A DNA stretch of 29,603 nucleotides from UBA10908 sp964608965 (GCA_964608965.1 CAZSPZ010000022.1:1-29603); one strand, 5' to 3'; positions 1 to 7,999 are shown, counted from the first letter of the stretch. Made by a program: numbers and translations. Notes: generated from the letters alone by a model not told the origin.

Positions 1-15
1 ATTTAGCCGTATAGT

Positions 16-39
16 CGCCTTCTCGATCACGAGCAGGCG
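16..39. other. Imperfect hairpin at window edge
   Basis: CGCCT and AGGCG, together with CTCG and CGAG, can pair around an ATCA loop with one internal mismatch. No T-run follows on either strand, so it does not look like an intrinsic terminator. Positions 1-74 hold no other recognisable feature, and the window edge hides its context. Confidence 0.3.
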
Positions 40-74
40 CAACTACAATTATCGCAGTTTTATACCAAAAGTCA

Positions 75-106
75 ATAAAAAAAGTCCGGTGAAACGCACC
101 GGACTT
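75..106 (-). terminator. Intrinsic terminator of the GntR-ABC operon
   Basis: A perfect 10-bp stem, AAGTCCGGTG with CACCGGACTT, closes a 5-nt loop. On the minus strand it is followed by a run of seven T. It begins 16 bp after the stop of the ABC permease gene, so it ends the GntR-ATPase-permease transcript. Confidence 0.9.
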
Positions 107-121
107 CGAAACCCCTTTTGA

Positions 122-2281
122 TTATAAGTAGTTGTGTACCTCTGCCGATATCCCCTCCGGCAGGTTGTTTTTGTCCAGATAGTACCAATTGTAAGATTCG
201 TAGTAACCATAGCCGTCATATTCTGACAAAGCATAGGTGGAAATGCACAGCACATCTTCTTCCTCTTGTATAAAGCGCATATCCGTCGCTGCGTAATCAC
301 TTAGAAGGACATCCAGTATTTCTCTGTCTGTTACAACAAGCTTTCCTTTTTCAGACAGCGGAATTTGCTCCAGCTGCATGTACTTTTCTTCGTACTCCAT
401 GTACTTCTGTTGCTCCGCACTGATTACATCTTGCGTATCCGAATCACAATTTGCCGTGATAATCGCAAAATCCCGCTCTCCGGTAAATTGCATCAGATTG
501 GAGTATCCGTTGTTCTTCAGCCATTCCAAGGCATGAACATACTCTTTTGTAATGCTGAAACTGTAAGTGGAGTACTTGTAGTTGACGGGTCCGCTTTCGT
601 AATAAGAGGTCGAATTGTATATTCCGCTCCTTTCCTTTAATTCCTCTTCCGAAACTTCCGTCCTTTGCGCGACTTCAATTTGTAAAATCGCAACGCCGTT
701 GCCGCAACGCTCCTGGAAACTCATTTCTGAAATATCGAGCGCCAAAGCCTCCAGCAACCCTTTTTTCAGAAGATTGGAAGCCATTTCATCCGAGTAGTGC
801 AATGTCACAGCATTCTTAGATGAACCGCTGCTGTTGTTGTAGACATCTATTTGTGTAATCGAGGCATCCAATGTCCTGATCGTGGCGGCACCCTTGTCCG
901 CTTCTGCGGATTCGTATAAATTTTTAAGGTTTTCCGATTCCAGAATCGCCGAGTATGGAAGTACGTAGCTCCGGGTCATTTGATTTCCGTTTGTCAACTC
1001 GTAATCTATGCTGATGCTGATGCCGTTCCCTTCGAACGCCCGATATTCTTTTCTGCCATCCACGATTGACTCATGAAAACGAATGGCGCTTAGAATATTC
1101 TCCTCTTCGCTGAAATAATTGACAGGCTCTCCGGTGGAAAGGTCGTAGCAGTTTATTCCTACCGATTGAACTTTGTCCGCCGCAGGAAGCCTTCGTTCGT
1201 ATCCAAACAGATCTGTGTTAAACCCTACGATGACGACGGACATAATTGTTCCGAAAATTATAAAGGTGCGAAGGCTTTCCACATTGAATATTTTCATTGT
1301 CTTTTTGACGATCATTTGTCCGACAAGGAAGCCTAAAATTCCGCCCAGAGCGTAACCGCCGTAACCGTAATCATTGCCCCAGAATATCATTCCAACCAAA
1401 CTGGAGGCAAAGAACACAACGAGGAAGCAGATAAAATACTCCATGAATTTGAAAACTGTGCTGTCTGTTGCCCGTTCGAGAGGCCTTTTTTTATAGATAA
1501 AATAATTTCCCGCTGCCAGAGCTATCGCTGCAGCGCTATAGACAATACATGCCTTCGCACTGAAATTACCGCCGTGATCGAACACATAGGTGTACGGACT
1601 GAGTTTAAGGACAAGCTCTGTTATAAACGTGCTTTGGGCATATCCGAAAAAGTACATTTCAGAGAAACCGATGAATGTCATGTATAAAGCCGTCAAAAGA
1701 AAATTGAAGCCTACCGCTGTCAATGCGTGCATTACGACGGTACCCGTCACCATACCTGCAAATACTGCGATTGTGTACATAAAAGCGATGATGATGAACG
1801 TCTCCAGCAACCATGTCAGAATGGCCGATGTTGTAAAAACATCTATATTTACAGTCAGTCCGCTATCGGTAGCGCTCTGATAAACAGGCGTTTTCAATAG
1901 GAACAAAACCAGTCCGTTGACCAGCGCAGGCAAGAAAGCCAGCTTAAGCCCCGACGCATACGACGAAATGTAAAGCATCTTTCTGGAAAAAGGCATGGAG
2001 TGCATCACGCTTACACTTCCGGTTGCCTGCAAATAGCGAAACATCGCTACTGCAGATGTGACGGCAAGAAAAAGATGCGATGCCATATAACCGGCATTTT
2101 GATTGGTCAGCATGCCGCTGATCATAGAGGCATCCATGTCATCGTAGCTCATAAGCAAGGGGAAGGCTCCCGACAAAAAGTAAATCAGAAAACCTACGGC
2201 CCCGATTGCCCAAAATCTTTTTATGTTTTCCAAGACGAGTGGCAATGAGTAAAATTTAGAATAAAATGCTTTGGATTTCAC
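122..2281 (-). CDS. ABC-2-type exporter permease, GntR-linked (YtrC/D-like)
   Basis: This is a polytopic membrane protein of 719 aa. The N-terminal half (to about residue 390) carries multiple hydrophobic segments of the ABC-2 permease type. The C-terminal half is largely soluble and rich in Glu, Ser and Tyr, with no recognisable motif. The preferred start is a GTG at 2281, because GGGAGGAG sits 5-6 nt upstream; the frame is open 20 codons further, but those codons overlap the ATPase gene and lack a ribosome binding site. The gene overlaps the ATPase gene by 26 bp, so the two are translationally coupled. By analogy with Bacillus ytrGABCDEF and bcr-like operons (established for the family), the pair probably exports a cell-envelope-active compound or responds to envelope antibiotics. 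The substrate cannot be read from the sequence. No partner permease is encoded, so the pump may be a homodimer. Confidence 0.75.
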   Translation of the reverse strand: MKSKAFYSKFYSLPLVLENIKRFWAIGAVGFLIYFLSGAFPLLMSYDDMDASMISGMLTNQNAGYMASHLFLAVTSAVAMFRYLQATGSVSVMHSMPFSRKMLYISSYASGLKLAFLPALVNGLVLFLLKTPVYQSATDSGLTVNIDVFTTSAILTWLLETFIIIAFMYTIAVFAGMVTGTVVMHALTAVGFNFLLTALYMTFIGFSEMYFFGYAQSTFITELVLKLSPYTYVFDHGGNFSAKACIVYSAAAIALAAGNYFIYKKRPLERATDSTVFKFMEYFICFLVVFFASSLVGMIFWGNDYGYGGYALGGILGFLVGQMIVKKTMKIFNVESLRTFIIFGTIMSVVIVGFNTDLFGYERRLPAADKVQSVGINCYDLSTGEPVNYFSEEENILSAIRFHESIVDGRKEYRAFEGNGISISIDYELTNGNQMTRSYVLPYSAILESENLKNLYESAEADKGAATIRTLDASITQIDVYNNSSGSSKNAVTLHYSDEMASNLLKKGLLEALALDISEMSFQERCGNGVAILQIEVAQRTEVSEEELKERSGIYNSTSYYESGPVNYKYSTYSFSITKEYVHALEWLKNNGYSNLMQFTGERDFAIITANCDSDTQDVISAEQQKYMEYEEKYMQLEQIPLSEKGKLVVTDREILDVLLSDYAATDMRFIQEEEDVLCISTYALSEYDGYGYYESYNWYYLDKNNLPEGISAEVHNYL

Positions 2282-3152
2282 TGCTTTCTCCTCCCATCTC
2301 ATAAATAAATATCTCTTCCAGCGAAAGCGGCAAAATGTCAAAAACAGCCGGATTCTGGCTCCCGATAACTTCCTCTACCGTAGCTTTAGCATTGCGTATG
2401 ATCAGAAGTTCCACACTTCCACGCGTCTCCTGATGCAGTACGTTCAATCCGTCGAACTGGTGCTGCTTTCCATCTTTAAAAGCAACTTGCACCTTATGAA
2501 TGTCAGATTTCAATTCGTCCAGGTCTCTTTCAATCACCATTTTACCGCCGGATAAAATCCCGATATAGTCGCATATTCCTTCCATTTCTCTTAAATTATG
2601 CGAAGAGACAAGAACCGTCATTTCTCTTTGAGCGACATCCGTCACCACATAGTTCCAAACGCGCTTTCGAATAATCGGGTCCAGGCCGTCTATGGGCTCG
2701 TCCAGAATCAAATAGTCGGGCATAGAGCTCATGGTAAGAATAAATGCGGCTTGCTTTTGCATACCTTTTGAAAATTTACTGATTCTTCTCGTAGAAGACA
2801 AATCAAACTCTTTGAGCATCTTTTGATATCGTTCTTGATTCCACGACGGATAAATTTTGCTGTAAAATCCGGCCATGTCCTTTAGGTTGTACGAATTGAA
2901 GAAGTAAAGATCATCGGGTATATAGCCCATTTTTTCTTTTAGAGCGATATTGTCGTAAATATTTTCATTATGAATCGTGATTTCACCTGAATCGGGGCGA
3001 AGCACACCTGTCAGATGTTTTATCAAGGTGGTTTTTCCGGATCCGTTTACACCGATAAGTCCGTAAATCGAACCTTTTTCCACATGCACATTTAAACCCG
3101 AAAGAGCTGTAAAATCATCGAAACTTTTGTAAAGTTCGCTTACTTGAATCAA
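2256..3152 (-). CDS. ABC transporter ATP-binding protein (YtrB/BcrA-type)
   Basis: This is the cytoplasmic nucleotide-binding subunit of the exporter (298 aa), energising the permease encoded downstream. Walker A is GVNGSGKT at residues 34-41, the signature SKGMQ is at about 128-132, Walker B YLILDEP is at about 147-153, and the switch histidine lies in SSHNLREME. As in related export ATPases, the Q-loop region reads MGYIPDD. A C-terminal extension of about 80 residues follows the core, as in BcrA/YtrB proteins. Translation starts at TTG (3152), placed 8 nt after GGAGGAG. The TTGA overlap with the GntR stop gives a 4-bp coupled junction. The ATPase assignment is firm; the substrate is unknown. 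Confidence 0.93.
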   Translation of the reverse strand: MIQVSELYKSFDDFTALSGLNVHVEKGSIYGLIGVNGSGKTTLIKHLTGVLRPDSGEITIHNENIYDNIALKEKMGYIPDDLYFFNSYNLKDMAGFYSKIYPSWNQERYQKMLKEFDLSSTRRISKFSKGMQKQAAFILTMSSMPDYLILDEPIDGLDPIIRKRVWNYVVTDVAQREMTVLVSSHNLREMEGICDYIGILSGGKMVIERDLDELKSDIHKVQVAFKDGKQHQFDGLNVLHQETRGSVELLIIRNAKATVEEVIGSQNPAVFDILPLSLEEIFIYEMGGESSEIQSILF

Positions 3153-3529
3153 TTGGAACTCCTCCTTTCCTTTACCATTTTCTCCAGAGTTTCAGAAATT
3201 GAAACCTCCGGCTCGCCTAAAAAAAGAAGTTCCCTTATTAGACTTCTGATTTTTTCGTAAAGTTCCTTCGCCTGCACTTCATCCGGCCTATGCTTTACTT
3301 CGCTCACGAAGCAACCCAAGCCGGATACAGTATAAATCCATCCCTTTTGCTCCAGTTCGCGATATGCCTTTTGAATAGTATTAGGGTTGACTGTCAGCGT
3401 GGCTGAAAGTTCCCGAACGGACGGAAGTTTATCCTTCGGAGCCAGTACTCCTGCGACAATCAACTCTTTGCAGTTGTCCACGATTTGTTCGTAAATCGAT
3501 TTCCTGCTTTTAAGATCAAGTTGAAACAT
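3149..3529 (-). CDS. GntR-family repressor, YtrA subfamily
   Basis: A short DNA-binding regulator of 126 aa with an N-terminal winged helix-turn-helix at about residues 10-75; LPSVRELSATLTVNPNTI is the recognition-helix region. The helical tail is only about 50 residues, with no FCD or UTRA effector domain. That length and architecture define the YtrA subfamily, whose members usually repress their own ABC-transporter operon. The ATG lies 7 nt after AAAGGAGGG. It is first in the operon, overlaps the ATPase gene by 4 bp, and its promoter carries GTACTA repeats that could be its operator. The ligand is not known. Confidence 0.9.
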   Translation of the reverse strand: MFQLDLKSRKSIYEQIVDNCKELIVAGVLAPKDKLPSVRELSATLTVNPNTIQKAYRELEQKGWIYTVSGLGCFVSEVKHRPDEVQAKELYEKIRSLIRELLFLGEPEVSISETLEKMVKERRSSN

Positions 3530-3556
3530 AGATCTCCCCTCCTTTGATTGATATCG

Positions 3557-3588
3557 TTAGTGTACTACGCGTACTAATACGCTGTCAA
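3557..3588 (-). promoter_or_regulatory. Promoter and candidate operator of the GntR-ABC operon
   Basis: On the minus strand, TTGACA (3583-3588) and TACACT (3559-3564) are separated by 18 bp. The spacer and -10 carry repeats: on the plus strand GTACTA occurs at 3562-3567 and 3571-3576, spaced by CGC. TAGT-GT-ACTA, the palindrome TACGCGTA and an outer TTAGT/ACTAA pair overlap the same stretch. A repressor bound here would occlude RNA polymerase, consistent with autorepression by the adjacent GntR protein (inference). Confidence 0.75.
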
Positions 3589-3630
3589 CCCCTCTTCAGG
3601 CAAAAGACTGAAACTATTTCCTGCTCAACG

Positions 3631-3659
3631 AAAAAGACCTCCGGTTTCCCGGAGGTCTT
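3631..3659 (-). terminator. Terminator of the amino-acid ABC operon
   Basis: A perfect 11-bp stem, AAGACCTCCGG with CCGGAGGTCTT, closes a TTTC loop. On the minus strand a TTTTT run extends from the stem. It lies about 50 bp beyond the stop of the permease gene and insulates the downstream GntR operon. Confidence 0.92.
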
Positions 3660-3710
3660 CTATTGCTAACGACAGCTTGACTTTTTACCGCCCTTGCTCA
3701 TGCAATGCTT

Positions 3711-4400
3711 TTAATTGTAAGCTCTCTGCAGCTTTCTTTCCCAGATCCGAAGGCCTCTTGTGGAGATAATGTTCAGAGCCAGATATATGATTGCCGCGCA
3801 GTAATAGGACGGCAAGATGGAATAAGTGATGGTAGCCACTGTGTTTCTTGCATACATGATGTCTGCAATACCAAGGTACTGAATGATTGCTGTTTCCTTA
3901 ATCATCGTCACCAACTCGTTGCCGATGGCGGGGAGTATGGTGCGTATGGCCTGCGGAAGAATCACCAGCCGCATAGACATCCAGTGGGACATGCCTAAAC
4001 TTCTGGCAGCCTCTGTCTGTCCTTTATCCACCGACAAAATACCGCCGCGGATTATTTCGGAAACATAGGCTCCGCTGTTCATGGTAAGTGCAATCAGACA
4101 AGGAAGATATCTAGTCATATCCACGCCGCCGATCATTACGTCGGGAAAGGCAACGAACTTTGACAACTGCAGATATACAATCCATAGCTGAACAATCAAG
4201 GGGGTTCCTCTTATAATATCAACATACACGGAAGCGATTTTACTCAAAACTTTATGCTTGGACATTTTCATAAAAGCTAAGAAGATGGCTAGGATTACCC
4301 CCAGTATAACCGAATTGACAGACAGTATTACTGTCACTTTTGTGCCCTTCCAGAAATAGGGTCCGTAGCTTATGAGCATATCCAAGATTTTAGTTATCAC
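3711..4400 (-). CDS. Polar amino-acid ABC transporter permease (HisM/GlnP family)
   Basis: An inner-membrane permease of 229 aa with about five hydrophobic segments. The N-terminal region (about residues 10-50) is followed by the IRGTPLIVQLW motif (about 64-74) typical of amino-acid permeases. The cytoplasmic EAA loop, EAARSLGMSHWMSMRLVILP, is the ATPase contact site. Translation starts at GTG (4400), 7 nt after GGAG. It follows the binding-protein gene with a 47-bp gap and ends at a strong terminator. No ATPase gene is adjacent, so the subunit must recruit one encoded elsewhere. The family is clear; the transported amino acid is not. Confidence 0.93.
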   Translation of the reverse strand: MITKILDMLISYGPYFWKGTKVTVILSVNSVILGVILAIFLAFMKMSKHKVLSKIASVYVDIIRGTPLIVQLWIVYLQLSKFVAFPDVMIGGVDMTRYLPCLIALTMNSGAYVSEIIRGGILSVDKGQTEAARSLGMSHWMSMRLVILPQAIRTILPAIGNELVTMIKETAIIQYLGIADIMYARNTVATITYSILPSYYCAAIIYLALNIISTRGLRIWERKLQRAYN

Positions 4401-4447
4401 TATTGTTCTCCGTTCAATTTTTTATTGATTGAATTTCAGCCGAATAT

Positions 4448-5227
4448 TTATTCTGCGGTCAGCTCTTCCTGAAGAGCTTTTGCGTCTACCATCAGTTGGT
4501 CGATGGTTCCGTCTGCCGTCAATTCGGCAAGGACAGCATTTACTTTATCACAAAGTTCCTGATTTCCCAACTGGAATGCGATGGCAACAGCATCATTTTC
4601 ATAAGGAATTGTAAACGGAGCCAACTGAAGGTCATCGTTTGTGGAGACAAAACCTTCAGCGACATCGCTGTCGGAAATGACGCCATCCAGCTGCCCGCCT
4701 TGAAGCATCATGATCATATCGTTGTAATTCTGAACCGCAACAGCCGATTCTCCTGCATATTGAAGAGCCAATGTCTCTTGAACGGTACCTGTCTGTCCGC
4801 CTATCTTCAATCCGGCCAGGTTTTCTAACGTGGCGATTGTTCCTGCGGAAGCAGCATTGATGATACAAACCTGGTTACGGGAAAAATAATTATCAGAGAA
4901 CAATACTTCTCTTTCAGGATCATTGGTAAGACCTGCTATTACGCAATCAAACTGACCTTCCGCAAGGCTTCCAAGAAGACCGTCGAAGCTCATGTTCGTG
5001 ATTTTTAGTTCCATATCAAGTTTTTCCGCCAAAATTTTTGCCAGCTCAATATCTGCGCCGACCAGGACTTCGTTACCGCTCTCATCGATGTTAATGAATT
5101 CGTAGGGAGGATAATCGGCAGAAGTTCCTACATGGAGCACTGCTTTTTCTGTTTCTTCTGCGCCGCCGCAAGCAGCAAGCCCGAATACCATTGTCATGGC
5201 CAATAAGATTACAAGGATTTTTTTCAT
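4448..5227 (-). CDS. Extracellular amino-acid-binding lipoprotein (SBP family 3)
   Basis: A periplasmic-type solute receptor anchored outside the membrane (259 aa). It has a lipoprotein signal peptide: MKK, a hydrophobic stretch, then the lipobox LAAC with Cys at about residue 20. The mature part shows the family-3 hallmarks YPPYEFINIDE, GADIELAKILAEKL, FDGLLGSLAEGQFD, and the NDPEREVLFSDNY segment that lines the amino-acid pocket. A second lobe begins near GGQTGTVQETLA. It is first in a two-gene operon with the permease. Its promoter contains an ARG-box-like half-site, hinting at a basic amino acid as ligand, but the pocket residues do not settle this. Confidence 0.93.
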   Translation of the reverse strand: MKKILVILLAMTMVFGLAACGGAEETEKAVLHVGTSADYPPYEFINIDESGNEVLVGADIELAKILAEKLDMELKITNMSFDGLLGSLAEGQFDCVIAGLTNDPEREVLFSDNYFSRNQVCIINAASAGTIATLENLAGLKIGGQTGTVQETLALQYAGESAVAVQNYNDMIMMLQGGQLDGVISDSDVAEGFVSTNDDLQLAPFTIPYENDAVAIAFQLGNQELCDKVNAVLAELTADGTIDQLMVDAKALQEELTAE

Positions 5228-5306
5228 TTAAATTTACTTCCTTTCACGTTTCTTTTCTTTCAAAAAACTGTCGTATACTGCGTATTTCATTTTGAATACA
5301 GTGATT

Positions 5307-5335
5307 AATATACTCGCATAAATATTCATTGTCAA
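5307..5335 (-). promoter_or_regulatory. Promoter of amino-acid ABC operon with ARG-box-like element
   Basis: TTGACA (5330-5335) and TATATT (5307-5312) are 17 bp apart on the minus strand. The spacer contains TGAATATTTATGCG (5315-5328), which matches one full half and the AT centre of the ArgR/AhrC box consensus TGAATWWWWATTCA, with two mismatches in the second half. GTATT/AATAC inverted arms (5282-5299) lie just downstream, near the expected transcript start. Confidence 0.75.
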
Positions 5336-5453
5336 GCAGATTTATTCAATATTTATGAACTTATTTTATTAAATATCACTTTTTTAATCATTTTTAGATT
5401 AAGTTTTTTAATATTATGCAAAATAAAGATATCGATATTCTTTTGCTTGGAAC

Positions 5454-5499
5454 AAAAAACGGACCCGCAAGCCATCCTGTTCAGAACGGCTGCAGATCC
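5454..5499 (-). terminator. thrS terminator
   Basis: On the minus strand GGATCTGCAGCC pairs with GGCTTGCGGGTCC (12 pairs including G-U, one bulge) around a 14-nt loop. GTTTTTTG follows. It starts 18 bp after the thrS stop codon. The remaining 5228-5453 is AT-rich and holds only the ABC operon promoter and leader. Confidence 0.85.
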
Positions 5500-5517
5500 G
5501 GTTCCTTGATTAATCGC

Positions 5518-7257
5518 TTAGTATTTTTTGTCCGCTATTTCCTTTTGGAGCTTTTCAATGATATCGGCCAGGCTCATTTCGCCTAATTCGCCTTCCTTAC
5601 TGGAACGCACTGGGAACATTCCCGATTCCATTTCTTTTTCGCCGATGACAATAATATACGCATCCCTGGCGTTTCTTGCTTCTCTGATTTTATAACCGAT
5701 TTTCTCGTTGCGGCCGTCCATTTCTACCCGAAGACCTGCGTCTGCCAACTGCTTTTTAAGGCTCGTGGCAAAATCGTTGAATTTTTCTGTAACAGTAAGC
5801 AGTTTTACTTGTGTCGGAGCAAGCCATAGGGGGAATTTTCCCTCGAAATGCTCAATAAGAATACCGATAAACCGTTCAATGCTGCCGAAAATAGTCCGGT
5901 GGATCATAACAGGTCTATGTTTTTCGCCGTCCGGGCCAACATAGGTGATATCAAAGCGCTGCGGCATCTGGAAATCCAGTTGAATCGTACCGCACTGCCA
6001 AGTTCTTCCGATGCTGTCTTCGAGATGGAAATCCAATTTGGGACCATAAAAAGCACCGTCTCCGGGATTTACTTTATAAGGCATTCCAAGCTCTTCCATG
6101 GCTTCTTGGAGAGCTTTTTCGGCATTGGCCCATTCTTCTGCCGAGCCCATAGAATTTTCGGGTCTTGTCGATAACTCAATCCGGTAGTTAAAACCGAATA
6201 TTCCGTAAATATATCCGATGAACTCAATAACACCCTTCAGCTCGTCTTTCGTTTGCTCGGGCAGCATATAGATATGCGCATCGTCCTGCGTAAAGGTACG
6301 AACCCGCATAAGGCCGTGGAGCGCTCCGGAAAGTTCATGTCTATGCACTTGGCCAAGCTCGGCAACCCGCATCGGAAAGTCGCGATAACTGTACATCTTC
6401 CTTTTATATGCCAGCAGCGATCCAGGACAGTTCATGGGCTTAATTGCATAATCCATGTCGTCGATCTTCGTAAAATACATATTTTCTTTATAGTGATCCC
6501 AATGGCCGGAAGTATGCCAAAGCTCTTCGTTTAATATCAAAGGAGTTTTAATTTCGTCATAACCCCTTAATGTATGTGCCTTTCTCCAAAAATACTCCAG
6601 CTCGTTGCGGATAATCATCCCTCTTGGCAGGAAAAACGGGAAACCGGGACCCTCGTCGTAAATGGCAAACAAATCCATTTCTCTGCCGATTTTTCGATGA
6701 TCTCTTCTTTTCGCTTCTTCCAGCTTTTCCAAGTACTCGTCCAACATGGATTTCTTTGGGAAAGTGATACCGTAAATACGCTGAAGCATCTTGTTTTTTT
6801 CGCTGCCTCTCCAGTAAGCGCCGGCAACACTCAGAAGCTTGATGGCCTTTATATCGGCAGTAGATGGAAGGTGGGGCCCTGCACACAAATCCACGAAATC
6901 GCCTTGTTCGTAAAAAGTAATCACGGCACTTTCGGGTAAGTCATTGATCAGTTCCACCTTATAAATTTCTCCGCGGTCCTGCATAAATTTAAGCGCAGCT
7001 TCTCTGCTCATTTCTTTTCTGATTAATGGCACCTCTTCTTTTACGATTTTTGCCATCTCTGCTTCTATCGCTAAGAGGTCCTCTTCCGTAAAGCGGTGCT
7101 CCAAGTCTATGTCGTAGTAAAACCCGTTGTCTATGGCAGGGCCGATTCCGAATTTAGCTTCCGGGAAAAGACGCATGACAGCATTAGCCAAAATGTGAGA
7201 GGACGTATGCCATACGGCCTTTTTTTGTTCTTCTGTTTCAAATCTTAAATTGCTCAT
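5518..7257 (-). CDS. thrS: Threonyl-tRNA synthetase lacking the TGS domain
   Basis: Charges tRNA-Thr with threonine in the cytoplasm. The start is the ATG at 7257, 6 nt after AGGAGG; the frame is open to 7359, but that extension is T-box leader RNA. The protein is 579 aa, against about 640 for E. coli ThrRS. It begins at the N2 editing domain, whose zinc/editing motifs HTSSH (H17, H21) and CAGPH are intact. The class II core follows, with the zinc ligands in MNCPGS, VHRHELSGAL and MIHRTIFGS. The C-terminal anticodon-binding domain starts near LAPTQVKLL. The missing part is the N-terminal TGS/N1 domain of about 60 residues. Expression is under T-box control, and the gene is followed by its own terminator. 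Confidence 0.97.
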   Translation of the reverse strand: MSNLRFETEEQKKAVWHTSSHILANAVMRLFPEAKFGIGPAIDNGFYYDIDLEHRFTEEDLLAIEAEMAKIVKEEVPLIRKEMSREAALKFMQDRGEIYKVELINDLPESAVITFYEQGDFVDLCAGPHLPSTADIKAIKLLSVAGAYWRGSEKNKMLQRIYGITFPKKSMLDEYLEKLEEAKRRDHRKIGREMDLFAIYDEGPGFPFFLPRGMIIRNELEYFWRKAHTLRGYDEIKTPLILNEELWHTSGHWDHYKENMYFTKIDDMDYAIKPMNCPGSLLAYKRKMYSYRDFPMRVAELGQVHRHELSGALHGLMRVRTFTQDDAHIYMLPEQTKDELKGVIEFIGYIYGIFGFNYRIELSTRPENSMGSAEEWANAEKALQEAMEELGMPYKVNPGDGAFYGPKLDFHLEDSIGRTWQCGTIQLDFQMPQRFDITYVGPDGEKHRPVMIHRTIFGSIERFIGILIEHFEGKFPLWLAPTQVKLLTVTEKFNDFATSLKKQLADAGLRVEMDGRNEKIGYKIREARNARDAYIIVIGEKEMESGMFPVRSSKEGELGEMSLADIIEKLQKEIADKKY

Positions 7258-7271
7258 TTTTTTCCTCCTAA

Positions 7272-7500
7272 AATAAAAACCCCAAACACCTGAAAGGTAT
7301 TTGGGGCATAAAATGCGGTTCCACCCAAATGGAATACTTGATCTTACATAACGACACATTGTGCCGGCAGTCCCTCTTCGGGCGCAGCTCGGAGCTGGTA
7401 GATGAACGTTCTGTGCACAAACTCTTTCAGCCTTGGAGTTTCTCTCTGCCGTGCGCTTTGGACGTATCCTTCTCTTCTTCGCTTTTGTTTTATTAAATTA
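7272..7500 (-). promoter_or_regulatory. T-box leader riboswitch (tRNA-Thr) of thrS
   Basis: Read on the minus strand, the conserved T-box GGGTGGAACCGCAT (7313-7326) precedes a conditional terminator. Upstream lies a Stem I with the usual AGAGAG and GGCTGAAAG conserved segments. A candidate specifier ACC (Thr) sits at 7397-7399 in the 3' side of Stem I (TCTACCAG). Uncharged tRNA-Thr should pair with both specifier and T-box bulge to stabilise the antiterminator. The leader accounts for the whole gene-free stretch between the thrS start and its promoter. Confidence 0.93.
7275..7306 (-). terminator. T-box conditional terminator
   Basis: On the minus strand CCCCAAATACC pairs with GGTGTTTGGGG (11 pairs, one G-U) over a 5-nt loop, followed by TTTTTATTTT. 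The ribosome binding site of thrS comes directly after. It forms when tRNA-Thr is charged and competes with the antiterminator that contains the T-box bulge. Confidence 0.92.
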
Positions 7501-7508
7501 ATAAAACC

Positions 7509-7536
7509 ATTATATCTCTTAGAATCGACTTGTCAA
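7509..7536 (-). promoter_or_regulatory. thrS promoter
   Basis: TTGACA (7531-7536) and TATAAT (7509-7514) are separated by 16 bp on the minus strand, 8-10 bp upstream of the T-box leader. Both boxes overlap or touch the 3' end of the upstream tad-locus gene, which stops at 7519. Confidence 0.88.
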
Positions 7537-7986
7537 GCCATCTTCCCATTGATATGTGGCGGTTCTCTCCACGCGCTCCACGCAAGCAAACGGCAATCGG
7601 AAAAGATCTTGGCCCAAATAGAGCAATGTGACGATCACTGCGGGGCGCCGGCGGTATATTTTATAGTATTCCGCCTGTTCATAACCACGAATATCATCCA
7701 TAAGAATCGTCGATGTGGTAATGCTTCCGTCCCTATAAACAACTGCATCTTCCTCTGCTTTTTTTACGATAAAATCAATGTACGCATCGGCAGCCGCTTT
7801 GTCCACCGCTAAAATTCCCTGGGAATAAAGTTTTTCGTCGACGAAGAGCGCTGCACCGGCTGCGCTTTCTTCGGCCAAGGCTTTCAAATGTGCCTGGAGT
7901 TTTATATATCGATCCATATCTGTGTTATAGCAAAGAAATGTTACATTTAATATTGCAATGGCAAAAAAGACAATTAATATCTTCAT
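7519..7986 (-). CDS. Small single-helix protein, last gene of the Tad operon (TadE/TadF-like)
   Basis: A 155-aa protein of the pilin/pseudopilin type; I do not recognise a named family. A hydrophobic N-terminal helix (MKILIVFFAIAILNV) is followed by an extracytoplasmic domain rich in Ala, Asp and Tyr. The N-terminus resembles those of the three genes before it (MKQLLV, MKQLIV, VIIVMIS). The start at 7986 is chosen because it begins exactly at the helix; the frame is open 16 codons further, inside the preceding gene, and the ribosome binding site (AAAGAAG) is weak. It is the last gene of the tad operon, with no terminator after it, and its 3' end contains the thrS -35 box. A role as minor pilin or pilus-assembly factor is inferred from position and topology. 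Confidence 0.7.
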   Translation of the reverse strand: MKILIVFFAIAILNVTFLCYNTDMDRYIKLQAHLKALAEESAAGAALFVDEKLYSQGILAVDKAAADAYIDFIVKKAEEDAVVYRDGSITTSTILMDDIRGYEQAEYYKIYRRRPAVIVTLLYLGQDLFRLPFACVERVERTATYQWEDGLTSRF

Positions 7987-7999
7987 TTCATGCTTCTTT

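Noticed and set aside
1..74. Second terminator or repeat element at the left edge
   Set aside because: The hairpin has mismatches and no T-run on either strand, and the edge hides its context; kept only as a low-confidence hairpin.
7258..7359. N-terminal extension of ThrRS
   Set aside because: These codons are T-box terminator and antiterminator RNA, show no TGS-domain similarity, and the AGGAGG points to 7257.
7402..7812. Plus-strand frame of 136 codons across the T-box and the last tad gene
   Set aside because: It is antisense to a well-supported riboswitch and gene, with no ribosome binding site or domain.
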